64,000 bases of DNA from Synechococcus sp. LA31 (GTDB lineage: Bacteria; Cyanobacteriota; Cyanobacteriia; PCC-6307; Cyanobiaceae), in NCBI RefSeq assembly GCF_018502385.1, contig NZ_CP075523.1:496001-560000 (forward strand). Direction: 5' to 3'. Below are positions 1 through 7,574 of the stretch, in pieces. Both the position numbers and the translations under genes were made by a program. Below the pieces are notes generated by a model. That model made no database searches. It saw nothing but the letters and a program-made list of their open reading frames with translations, and was not told the DNA's origin. Each line of letters opens with the position of its first letter. Position 1 is the first letter of the stretch.

Positions 1-366
1 ACGAAGCAACTGAAGCTGCTGTGTCTTGCTGTGCAGCCGTAGCTGAGCGAGCCACACCAAGGCGAGCATGAGCGGTATGGGGCCCAACAGCGAGAGGATG
101 AAACGCGGTGTCCATGCATCACTGCCGATTCGCGTGATGATCCAGCTCGCGAAGAACACCAGGCATACGCCTAGTTCCTCGAGTGGTGAGAGCAGAAAAG
201 GCCCAATCATCGCGGGTAGAAAACACAACGGCGGTCCAGCGTTGTGGGGGAGTTGTCCGATGTTGAGATCTACGCTTGTGAGCAGCACTGTTGTCAGAGC
301 GAGAACGGCGGCCATGGGCCTGTTGTGCCGCGGGCTCTGCTGCATCCAGCCTGTCCAAGCCTTCAT
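1..366 (-). CDS. Hypothetical membrane protein, 3' end beyond window
   Basis: The minus strand is open from an ATG at 366 to the left edge, giving 122 codons with no stop. The protein starts MKAWTGWMQQ and has about three hydrophobic segments: residues ~19-32 (AAVLALTTVLL), ~47-76 (two adjacent stretches broken by SPLEELG) and ~89-107 (FILSLLGPIPLMLALVWLAQL). It ends basic (LRLHSKTQQLQLLR) at the edge. I do not recognise the family. It is divergent from otsA, with 148 bases between the two starts that hold their promoters. Other frames in this stretch give shorter, less membrane-like ORFs, so this frame is preferred. The length and function of the whole protein cannot be judged. Confidence 0.6.
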   Translation of the reverse strand, partial: MKAWTGWMQQSPRHNRPMAAVLALTTVLLTSVDLNIGQLPHNAGPPLCFLPAMIGPFLLSPLEELGVCLVFFASWIITRIGSDAWTPRFILSLLGPIPLMLALVWLAQLRLHSKTQQLQLLR

Positions 367-514
367 TTGTTGAGGCTCTCTACAGCCACTATCAGGCTTG
401 CTTGGCTGGGCTGTCTCTCAGGGGTTGCAGGTGTGCACCGTTTGTGATGTCGCCACCGCTGGTTGCTTCCAGGCTGCGCAGGCTTGAGATCGATCCAGGT
501 GTGGTGTTTAACGG

Positions 515-2032
515 ATGGCCCCCTTCTGGAGCCGAGAGCGTCTGCAGGGGCTCATCCGAGAGGGGTTGGGGGGACTGCCGTTGATCGTGGTCTCCAACCG
601 GGAGCCCTGGATGCATCAACGCGATGGCCACGGCCTGATTCAGGCGGAGCGCCCCGCCAGTGGTCTCGTAACAGCCCTCGAACCCTTTGCCGAAGCCAGT
701 GGCGGCACCTGGATCGCCCATGGCAGTGGTGATGCCGATCGCTGCAGCGTGGATGCCCGCGATGCTGTGGCAGTGCCGCCGGGCAGGCCCTGCTATCGCC
801 TGCGGCGGGTGTGGCTGAGTGATGCTGAGCAGGAGGGCTACTACACCCATCTCGCCAACCGTGCACTCTGGCCCCTATGCCATGTGGCCTTTGTGCCACC
901 TCGCTATGAGGCGGCCCACTGGCACACCTACCGCCAGGTGAATGCCCGCTTCGCAGAGGCGGTTCTGCAGGAGGCGGCCGGCGAGGCGGCCCTGGTGTTT
1001 CTGCAGGATTACCACTTGGCGCTGGTGCCACGGCTGCTGCGCCAGGCCAATCCCCATCTGCTGCTGGTTCAGTTCTGGCATGTGCCCTGGCCCAACCGCG
1101 AGCTGCTGCGCACCTTCCCGCAGGCCGATGCCCTGATCGAGGGGCTTTTGGGCAACGATCTGATCGGCTTTCAGATCCCAGCCCACGCCAGCAATTTTCT
1201 CGATGCCGCCGATCGCCTCGTGGAGGCTCGGGTGGATCCCGATGGCGATCTGGTGCATCAAAACGGCCATCGCACCCAGGTGGGTGCCTATCCCATCAGC
1301 ATCGACTACCAGCAATGGAATGAGTCGGCCGCATCATCAGCTGTGGCTGAGGCTATGCAGTACTGGCAGCAGCAGATCGGTGTGCATGATCCAGCTCTGC
1401 TCGGTGTGGGCATGGAGCGGCTTGATTACACCAAGGGTTTGCCACAGCGGCTGCTGGCGGTGGAGCGGCTGCTGGAGGATCACCCCGAATGGCATGGCCG
1501 TTTTTGTTTCGTGCAGTTGCTGGCCATCTCCCGCACGCAGATCACTGAATACCGCCAGCTACGCAGCGAGCTCGAGCAGATCACCGCCCGCGTGAATGCG
1601 CGCTGGGCCTCGGGGGGTTGGCAGCCGCTCCAGCTGCGCATCGAGCAACGGGATGTGCAGGAGCGACTGGCGTTGCAGCGGCTCGCTCGTTTCTGTGTGG
1701 TGAGCTCCCTGCACGACGGCATGAACCTGGTGGCCAAGGAATTCGTGGCCTCCCGCTGCGATGGTGATGGGGTGCTGATCCTGAGCCGCTTTGCTGGCTG
1801 TGCCCTCGAGCTTGGAGGTGCCCTGCAGGTGCATCCCTACTGCGTGGAGCAGATCGCTGTAGCCATGGCGCAGGCCCTGGGCCTTGAGCCTGCCGATCGG
1901 CGCCTGCGTATGGCGCAGATGCGCCGCCAGGTGTCCGACTACAACGTGTATCGCTGGGGCGCCTCGATCTTGGCCGACAGCCTGCGGCTGCGGGATCAGA
2001 TGCAGCTGCAACCTGCTGCGCTGCTGGGGTGA
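515..2032 (+). CDS. otsA: Trehalose-6-phosphate synthase (GT20)
   Basis: A 505-residue glycosyltransferase family 20 enzyme that joins UDP-glucose (or ADP/GDP-glucose) to glucose-6-phosphate to make trehalose-6-phosphate in the cytosol. The N-terminus carries the family start VVSNREPW (residues ~25-32). The middle has HVPWPNRELLRTFP and LIGFQIP. The nucleotide-sugar site motifs MERLDYTKGL (~309) and LHDGMNLVAKEFVA (~398) are intact. The related glucosylglycerol-phosphate synthase (GgpS) is the main alternative for a cyanobacterium. The TKGL form of the motif and the otsB phosphatase downstream favour OtsA. It leads a plus-strand cluster with treS and otsB. The ATG at 515 is the first in-frame start before the conserved SNREP block. 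Confidence 0.85.
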   Translation: MAPFWSRERLQGLIREGLGGLPLIVVSNREPWMHQRDGHGLIQAERPASGLVTALEPFAEASGGTWIAHGSGDADRCSVDARDAVAVPPGRPCYRLRRVWLSDAEQEGYYTHLANRALWPLCHVAFVPPRYEAAHWHTYRQVNARFAEAVLQEAAGEAALVFLQDYHLALVPRLLRQANPHLLLVQFWHVPWPNRELLRTFPQADALIEGLLGNDLIGFQIPAHASNFLDAADRLVEARVDPDGDLVHQNGHRTQVGAYPISIDYQQWNESAASSAVAEAMQYWQQQIGVHDPALLGVGMERLDYTKGLPQRLLAVERLLEDHPEWHGRFCFVQLLAISRTQITEYRQLRSELEQITARVNARWASGGWQPLQLRIEQRDVQERLALQRLARFCVVSSLHDGMNLVAKEFVASRCDGDGVLILSRFAGCALELGGALQVHPYCVEQIAVAMAQALGLEPADRRLRMAQMRRQVSDYNVYRWGASILADSLRLRDQMQLQPAALLG

Positions 2033-2082
2033 AATCGCTGCAACGCAGTCGGTGATCGAGGGTTTCGGTTCAGGCTGATGAT

Positions 2083-2232
2083 ATGCATGCACATCTTTCT
2101 CCACTCCTGCTGGCTCAGTTCGCCAATCGCGCCTCTCTGGCTGCGGCACTGGCGGTGGGATTGCTGGTGGTGATAGCGATGGTGATCGGTGATGTGCTCG
2201 ATCGCGAGCAGCGCCGCCACCACCAGGAGTGA
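2083..2232 (+). CDS. Small single-span membrane peptide (49 aa)
   Basis: A short ORF of 49 codons, MHAHLSPLLL to QRRHHQE, fills the gap between otsA and treS. It has one strongly hydrophobic segment (residues ~18-38, LAAALAVGLLVVIAMVIG) flanked by polar ends, and a basic, His-rich C-terminus, which is typical of small cyanobacterial membrane proteins. Its last codons (CAG GAG TGA) contain the AGGAG Shine-Dalgarno sequence at 2225-2229 used by treS, whose ATG is at 2240, so the two would be translationally coupled. No family is recognised. The position and membrane profile support it, but an ORF this short could arise by chance. Confidence 0.45.
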   Translation: MHAHLSPLLLAQFANRASLAAALAVGLLVVIAMVIGDVLDREQRRHHQE

Positions 2233-2239
2233 GCATTGA

Positions 2240-3892
2240 ATGAGCGACTTTGCTTTCAGCAACGGCGCTAGCCATTGGCACCTCGATGCTGTGTTCTATC
2301 AGGTGTATGTGCGCGGATTCAAAGACAGCAGCCGTGACGGTAATGGTGATCTGCGTGGCCTGATTGAAAAGCTTGACTATATCCAGAGCCTTGGCGTGAG
2401 CTGCCTTTGGTTGATGCCCATCGTGCGTTCCCCCCTGCGTGACGACGGCTATGACGTTTCCGACTTTCTCGATATCGATCCCAGTATCGGCAGCCTAGCT
2501 GATTTTCAGCAGCTCACCGATGCGGCTCATCAGCGAGATCTACGTGTGATCACTGATCTGGTAATCAGTCACACCTCTGATCAGCACAGCTGGTTTCAGC
2601 AAGCGAGACAAGGGCCAGAATCGCCCTACTTCCATTACTACGTGTGGAGTGATCGGGATGATCGTTATTCCGAAGCTCGAGTGATCTTTGCCGATACCGA
2701 ACACTCCAATTGGGCTTGGGATCCCAAGGCTAGGCGCTACTACTGGCATCGCTTCTTCAGTCATCAGCCCGATCTCAATTACGACCATCCACCGGTGCAG
2801 GAGGCGATGCTCGATGTGATGCGCTTCTGGCTCGATCTCGGGATTGATGGATTTCGTGTGGATGCGGTGCCCTATCTGTTTGAGCGCGAGGGCACCAACT
2901 GCGAAAACCTGCCGGAAACCCATGCCTTCTGCAGACGTATGCGCCAGCTGATCGATGCTGAATTTCCAGGGCGCATTCTGTTGGCGGAGGCGAATCAATG
3001 GCCCGATGATCTGGTGCCCTACTTCGGTGATGGCGATGAATTTCACATGGCCTTCAATTTTCCCTTGATGCCCCGCTTATTTTTGGCGCTGCGTCGTGAG
3101 GAAAGCCGTCCCTTGATCGATGGCATTGAGCACCTACCGGCGATTCCAGAGGGTTGCCAGTGGGCCACATTTTTACGCAACCATGATGAGCTCACCCTGG
3201 AGATGGTCACCGATGCCGATCGCGATTATCTCTACAGCGAGTATGCGCGTGATCCGCGCATGAAGCTCAATTTCGGCATTCGCCGCCGTCTGGCTCCGTT
3301 GCTCGATCATGACCAGCGCCGTATCCAATTGCTCTACAGCCTGCTATTCAGCCTGCCGGGTGCACCAGTGATCTACTACGGCGATGAGATCGGCATGGGC
3401 GACAACATCTATCTCGGTGACCGCAATGGCGTTCGCACGCCGATGCAGTGGAGCGATGAACGCAATGCTGGCTTTTCCACCGCCGATCCCTCGATGCTCT
3501 ACCAGCCGGTGATCGCCGATCCGCTGGTGCATTATCAGGCCGTGAATGTGGAAGCTCAGCTGCGCTCACCAGCTTCCCTGCTGCATTGGTTGCGCCATCA
3601 GCTACGGCTTCGCCGTAGCCAACCCCTGCTGAGCCGGGGAGATATTCGCTTCCTCACGGTGAGTAACCGCAGCGTGGTGGCCTTCAGCCGCAGCCATCGC
3701 GATGCCACAGGTTTGTTTGTGCACAACCTTTCAGCCTCGGTGCAGCCGGTGCATCTGGATCTGGCTGCCTATGCCGGCCTGCGCCCGGCCCAGTTTGGAG
3801 GCAATCACGGTTTTCCCCTGATCACCCCTGAGCCTTATTTCCTTAACCTCGCGCCCTACGAGTCGTTGTGGTTTCTGCTGGAGCCAGTGTGA
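2240..3892 (+). CDS. treS: Trehalose synthase / maltose alpha-D-glucosyltransferase (GH13)
   Basis: A 550-residue GH13 protein that interconverts maltose and trehalose without cofactors. The fold starts at AVFYQVYVRGFKDS. The catalytic nucleophile is Asp208 in GFRVDAV, the acid/base is Glu250 in LLAEANQWPDD, and the third carboxylate is Asp316 in FLRNHDELTL. The substrate-side signature GDEIGMGDNIYLGDRNGVRTPMQW lies near residue 390, as in TreS rather than in plain alpha-amylase. A C-terminal beta domain of ~90 residues closes the protein. There is no fused maltokinase domain. The start is fixed by AGGAG 10 bases upstream. The 3' end overlaps otsB by 4 bases (GTGA), so the two are coupled. 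Confidence 0.88.
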   Translation: MSDFAFSNGASHWHLDAVFYQVYVRGFKDSSRDGNGDLRGLIEKLDYIQSLGVSCLWLMPIVRSPLRDDGYDVSDFLDIDPSIGSLADFQQLTDAAHQRDLRVITDLVISHTSDQHSWFQQARQGPESPYFHYYVWSDRDDRYSEARVIFADTEHSNWAWDPKARRYYWHRFFSHQPDLNYDHPPVQEAMLDVMRFWLDLGIDGFRVDAVPYLFEREGTNCENLPETHAFCRRMRQLIDAEFPGRILLAEANQWPDDLVPYFGDGDEFHMAFNFPLMPRLFLALRREESRPLIDGIEHLPAIPEGCQWATFLRNHDELTLEMVTDADRDYLYSEYARDPRMKLNFGIRRRLAPLLDHDQRRIQLLYSLLFSLPGAPVIYYGDEIGMGDNIYLGDRNGVRTPMQWSDERNAGFSTADPSMLYQPVIADPLVHYQAVNVEAQLRSPASLLHWLRHQLRLRRSQPLLSRGDIRFLTVSNRSVVAFSRSHRDATGLFVHNLSASVQPVHLDLAAYAGLRPAQFGGNHGFPLITPEPYFLNLAPYESLWFLLEPV

Positions 3893-4713
3893 GCGATCTC
3901 GCAGCGTTGCAGGAGGCGATCGCCCAGGCCAAGGCCGTGCTGCTCTACCTCGACTACGACGGCACCTTGGCGCCCTTGCGCCGCGATCCAAGCCACTGCC
4001 CCCTGCCGATAGGTGTTGGCAATGTCCTGCAGCGCTTGCGTGAGCGCCATGAGCCGCCGGCGCTGGATCTGGCGGTGATCAGTGGACGCAGCCTGGCGGA
4101 TTTGCGCCGGCAGCTTGGCCCTGGCCTCGATCGCCTGGCCTTAGCCGGTAACCATGGCCTGGAGATCGGTTGCGGTGACAGCAGCTGGTGTGATCCGCGT
4201 GCCGTTGCACTGGTGCCCCAGCTCGATGCTGTGGCGCAGCGCCTGCAGGCTGAGCTGGAGGCTTGGCCGGGGGCCTGGCTTGAGCACAAGGGCCTCAGCC
4301 TTAGCCTTCATAGCCGCTGTCTCTCCGGCCAGCAACGGCAACAGCTCGAGCAGCAGCTTCAGCCGCTGCTGGCGGAGATTCATCAGGCCGGTGTGTTTGT
4401 GCTGCGCCGTGGGCGGATGGTGCTGGAGGTGCGCCCGGCGATCCTTCACACCAAGGCTGATGCTGTGGAGTGGCTTGAGGCGGCGGCACGGCGCCGCGGC
4501 CTCTGGTCTGCGGACGATCTCCACGGCCCATTGCGCTTTTATTTCGGCGACGACGAAACCGATGAAGACGTGTTTCGTCTCTGGCCTGGTGTGATCGGTG
4601 TGCGCGTTGGCCCCGGGGCTTCTCACACGGCCGCCAGCCATCGCCTCAGCGGGCCCGCTGGCATGGCCCGCTGGCTCAAGGGGCTGGAGCGGCGGTTGTC
4701 GATCAGCGGTTAG
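3889..4713 (+). CDS. otsB: Trehalose-6-phosphate phosphatase (HAD family)
   Basis: A 274-residue HAD phosphatase that removes phosphate from trehalose-6-phosphate. It has the DYDGTLAP nucleophile motif at residues 22-29, AVISGRSLADL and LAGNHGLEI in the middle, and the metal-binding FYFGDDETDEDVF motif near the C-terminus, all in the spacing of OtsB. I chose the GTG at 3889, which overlaps the treS stop as GTGA. A GTG at 3868 is also in frame but would lie inside the conserved treS end. It completes the OtsA/OtsB pathway in this cluster. Confidence 0.88.
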   Translation: MSDLAALQEAIAQAKAVLLYLDYDGTLAPLRRDPSHCPLPIGVGNVLQRLRERHEPPALDLAVISGRSLADLRRQLGPGLDRLALAGNHGLEIGCGDSSWCDPRAVALVPQLDAVAQRLQAELEAWPGAWLEHKGLSLSLHSRCLSGQQRQQLEQQLQPLLAEIHQAGVFVLRRGRMVLEVRPAILHTKADAVEWLEAAARRRGLWSADDLHGPLRFYFGDDETDEDVFRLWPGVIGVRVGPGASHTAASHRLSGPAGMARWLKGLERRLSISG

Positions 4714-4753
4714 CGCTGCTTCACCAGAACGGTGATCATCGGTAGCCGCGCGC

Positions 4754-5023
4754 TCACCACATCGGGCACCCCCAGCCCCCGGTGCCGGGGCCGTGGTGCC
4801 AACCGCCGCCAGTGGTGCGTTGGCAGCTGTCGAGCTCGCTGAGGTTGGTGGCAGCATTGAGGCAGCGCAGGCGTTGTTGCAGCCGCGCCTGCATCTGTTG
4901 CGTCACCTGGCGCATCAGCAGGCGGCGCTCCTGCAGCTCAGCGGTGTCAGCGGCGGCTGGAATCGTGCTCATCAGCATCACCGCAACCGCACGCGTTGCA
5001 ACAGCGACTATTCCAGGCTTCAT
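4754..5023 (-). CDS. Small exported protein with Gly/Trp/His-rich tail
   Basis: An 89-residue ORF beginning MKPGIVAVATRAVAVMLM, a clear signal peptide with probable cleavage after AAA (residue ~25). The mature part is a charged, probably helical segment rich in Gln, Arg and Leu (~27-55), two cysteines in RCLNAATNLSELDSC that could form a disulfide, and a tail GGGWHHGPGTGGWGCPMW. The family is not recognised and the function is unknown. It is convergent with otsB. The signal peptide and charge pattern are what support it as a real gene. Confidence 0.5.
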   Translation of the reverse strand: MKPGIVAVATRAVAVMLMSTIPAAADTAELQERRLLMRQVTQQMQARLQQRLRCLNAATNLSELDSCQRTTGGGWHHGPGTGGWGCPMW

Positions 5024-5103
5024 GGCGCCTAACTGAGGAGAGAGACCTCTTGCCTATCGGCACTGTGCCGCCGTGTTGTCTCCCTCAGCAGTTGTGCTCA
5101 GCA

Positions 5104-6187
5104 TCAGCGCACGGCCATGAGCTGCTGCATCAGCAGCGCTGCATTCCGGCGGGAGTGGCCCACGCTGGTGGCCCCCAGCAGGCCGTGTTCGCTCAGGGCG
5201 CCCAGTCGCATCGGGATGCAGCCCCTGCGGCTGGCACTGCTGAAGTACACACCACGCTGCACGAGGGCATCAATCAGCTGTTCTGGCAGTAGGCCGCGCC
5301 ATGGGGGCTGATGCAGCTCATTGCTGGCTTCGTAGAACACCGCCCTGCCATCGCTGTTGAGCAATTGACCGCTGCTGCAATCAAAGCCTGCGCCTGTGGC
5401 GGTGGCGGCTAGCTGGAAGGGATGGGTGGTGCCCCCCTTGCGCAGGTTGATCTCGATCGCCCACAGCTGCCAGCCCTGTTGCCTGCGCCGCATCCAGGCT
5501 CTGGCGGCGCTTGCCTGGCGATTGCAATCGCCAGCTGTTGAACGACAGCTTCAGGAGGGCATTGCCCCTGCCGCCTGCCATGTGGTTGAGCTTCACCACC
5601 ACCTGTCAAATGTCTTGATGGCTTAGAACCAATGCTTCGGTGGCATCGCCAAGCTCTTGCAGCGATTGGCACAGCTGCGTGGTGCGAGGATGCGGCAGGC
5701 CTAGGGCCTCAAACACCTGCGCCGATCCCGCCTTGCTGCCTAGTGGTGCCAGCTCAGCCGGGCTGCCCTCCAGCTGCAGCTGGAGGCGTTGGGCGAGGCT
5801 CGTCTCCTACCCCGAGACGCTGTAGCAGGCGAGCACCGATCCCGGCCGGAGCTGCGTTGCCAGTTGATCGAGTAGGCGGGGGCGCTGCAGCAGCTTGGCT
5901 GTGAGGCTGCGGGCGGAGTGGTCGTTGAGGCTGATGCAGTTCAGGCGGCAGCGCCACCAATGGGGCGGTGCTGCTGGCATCAACTGCAGCACTGCATCCA
6001 GGCAGGCGTTGCTGATGGGGGTGGGTGTGATCAACACCAGGCGATTGCCTGGCTGCATCAGATGGCGCAGCTCGATGAGATGTCGCTCTGCCCAGCTATC
6101 CAACCCATGAATGCAGCTCAGGGTGCGTGGATCGGCGCTGTAGGAGGGAACGAGCAGCAGATCGGTGCCGGCTGCGTGCTGCTCCAT
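5104..6187 (-). pseudogene. Decayed PGM1-type peptide ligase (ATP-grasp) gene
   Basis: Three stretches of one gene can be read in order. Residues from the ATG at 6187 (MEQHAAGTDLLLVPSYS) to CYSVSG match the N-terminal part of cyanobacterial PGM1-related peptide ligases. An in-frame TAG at 5809-5807 follows. The same frame then continues for 66 codons (ETSLAQRL to LSHQDI) to an in-frame TGA at 5608-5606, and resumes with VVVKLNHMAGGRGNALLKL, the degenerate counterpart of the KLNEGxSGEGNA ATP-site. Near 5493-5535 the frame shifts into the C-terminal block WAIEINLRKGGTTHPF, which ends at 5104. Between these last two blocks about 100 residues of the usual family seem to be missing. Two stops, a shift and a deletion make function unlikely. 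An upstream in-frame start at 6340 is possible. Confidence 0.72.
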
Positions 6188-6329
6188 GGCGATCGCTGAG
6201 AGGCGTTGAACTCCGCTATTGAGTCTTCTTCGTTTTGGCAGTTTGCTGGCTGCAGATTGCTGGCAGCTCTGCCGCTGATGCGTTGGCCTTGCAAGCCGCT
6301 CAGGTGTGGTTCTTTGTTGAAACTGGAGG

Positions 6330-6767
6330 GTGTGCAACAACCCTGTGAATTCTGCTGCGTTGCGTGTCGCTGGCCTGTGGGGAGCTTGGTTGCTGTTGAT
6401 GCTCTTTCATGTGGAATTGGGCTTGATGCCCCTCTTCCATGGGGCCTCAGTGGAGATCAAAAGCAAGGTGCCTACAGCGCAGTTGCCGCGGATCTTTATG
6501 GCGATGCTGGTGTATTTTTTAATTCCCGTGATTGCCATGCTCCTGGCGATTCATGCCGTGTCTGAACCGACGGGTTGGAGTAACACCAGGCCTTGGCGGC
6601 AAGCTCAGTTTCTCTTAACTGTGATCTACAGCATCACGAATGTTGCTCACACGGTTGCTGATATTCGCATCCCCGATTCGCGCCGCGATCAGGTGGTGTT
6701 GATGCTGGTGCTGACCTTGGTGGGTTTGTTGCTCAATCTGGACACCTGGCTGTGGTGGCAGGCATGA
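6330..6767 (+). CDS. Hypothetical 4-span membrane protein
   Basis: A 145-residue integral membrane protein of unknown family. Hydrophobic spans are visible at ~14-30 (LWGAWLLLMLFHVELGL), ~57-75 (MAMLVYFLIPVIAMLLAIHAV), ~92-110 (FLLTVIYSITNVAHTVADI) and ~122-142 (VVLMLVLTLVGLLLNLDTWLWW). The loop NVAHTVADIRIPDSRRDQ is the most distinctive part. The start is uncertain: GTG at 6330 follows GGAGG almost directly, and GTG 6345 or TTG 6360 are alternatives. Its stop overlaps the ZIP transporter start by 4 bases (ATGA), so the pair is probably co-translated and may work together on metal transport. That link is inference only. Confidence 0.65.
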   Translation: MCNNPVNSAALRVAGLWGAWLLLMLFHVELGLMPLFHGASVEIKSKVPTAQLPRIFMAMLVYFLIPVIAMLLAIHAVSEPTGWSNTRPWRQAQFLLTVIYSITNVAHTVADIRIPDSRRDQVVLMLVLTLVGLLLNLDTWLWWQA

Positions 6768-7507
6768 GCAGCGGTGCCACGATTGTGATCGGCAGCCTGG
6801 TGATGTCGCTGGTGGCGTTGGTGGGGGGCGTCACGTTGGTGTTGCCGCCTTGGCGCTTGCAGCAGTTGCTGGCTCCCCTCGTGTCATTGGCAGCTGGCTC
6901 GTTGTTAGGTGGAGCTCTGTTTCACATGATGCCGGAGGGATTCATCGTGTTGAAGCCCCTGCAAGCGGGCGAATGGATTGCCGCAGGTTTTACGGCTTTT
7001 CTTGCCCTTGAACAGTTTCTTCACTGGCATCACTCCCATCGCACTGGGCGTAAGGGACAGAGCAGGCACGAGCCGATGGGATTGCTGATTCTTCTCGGTG
7101 ATGGCCTGCACAACTTTATTGGTGGACTGGGAATTACCAGCACCTATCTCATCAATCCACCAGCAGGAGTTGCGGCTTGGCTAGCCGCTATCGCCCATGA
7201 AATTCCTCAGGAGATGGGCGATTTTGGTGTGTTGATACGCAGCGGTTGGCGGCCCCGCAAAGCACTGGCCTGGAATCTGGTCTCAGCTTTCACCTTTCCT
7301 TTGGGCGCTGTTCTGGCCTGGTGGGTGCGGGATTCTGTCTCACTAGCCCCTTTGGTGTTGTTTGCAGCTGGAAATTTCTTTTACATTGCGGCTTCTGATC
7401 TGGTGCCTGAAATCAAGCATCATGCCGAGCCAGGTTTTGCGCTCAGAAGCTTTGCTTGCTTTGTCTCTGGCTTGCTGTTCATGTGGTTGATGGCAACGAT
7501 CGCCTAA
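6764..7507 (+). CDS. ZIP-family metal cation transporter
   Basis: A 247-residue membrane protein with about eight hydrophobic spans. The ZIP metal-site motifs are present: DGLHNFIGG in the fourth span and HEIPQEMGDF in the fifth. These line the divalent-cation path, usually for zinc or iron uptake into the cytoplasm. A His-rich loop (HWHHSHRTG) precedes them, as in many ZIP proteins. The ATG at 6764 is preferred because it forms an ATGA overlap with the upstream membrane protein. A GTG at 6752 is also in frame. Substrate metal cannot be told from sequence. It is convergent with the RTX-like gene, with a shared hairpin between them. Confidence 0.85.
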   Translation: MSSGATIVIGSLVMSLVALVGGVTLVLPPWRLQQLLAPLVSLAAGSLLGGALFHMMPEGFIVLKPLQAGEWIAAGFTAFLALEQFLHWHHSHRTGRKGQSRHEPMGLLILLGDGLHNFIGGLGITSTYLINPPAGVAAWLAAIAHEIPQEMGDFGVLIRSGWRPRKALAWNLVSAFTFPLGAVLAWWVRDSVSLAPLVLFAAGNFFYIAASDLVPEIKHHAEPGFALRSFACFVSGLLFMWLMATIA

Positions 7508-7510
7508 CAA

Positions 7511-7552
7511 AAAGCTTCTGAAAGCAGGCGCCGAGCTGCTCCCAGAAGCTTT
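7511..7552 (-). terminator. Intrinsic terminator between converging genes
   Basis: A 10-bp perfect stem AAAGCTTCTG/CAGAAGCTTT (7511-7520 with 7543-7552) encloses a second 5-bp stem AGCAG/CTGCT. On the minus strand it is followed by a run of five T (CTTTTTG), the form of a factor-independent terminator for the secretion operon that ends at 7575. On the plus strand only three T follow, so it would work less well for the ZIP gene. Confidence 0.75.
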
Positions 7553-7574
7553 CATTGGGTGATGGCTGATGGTC

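Noticed and set aside
1559-2281. Minus-strand ORF of 240 codons across the otsA end and treS start
   Set aside because: It crosses two real plus-strand genes and has no domain.
4141-4857. Minus-strand ORF of 238 codons opposite otsB
   Set aside because: otsB has all HAD motifs on the plus strand. The antisense ORF is low-complexity Ala/Arg/Pro/Gln sequence.
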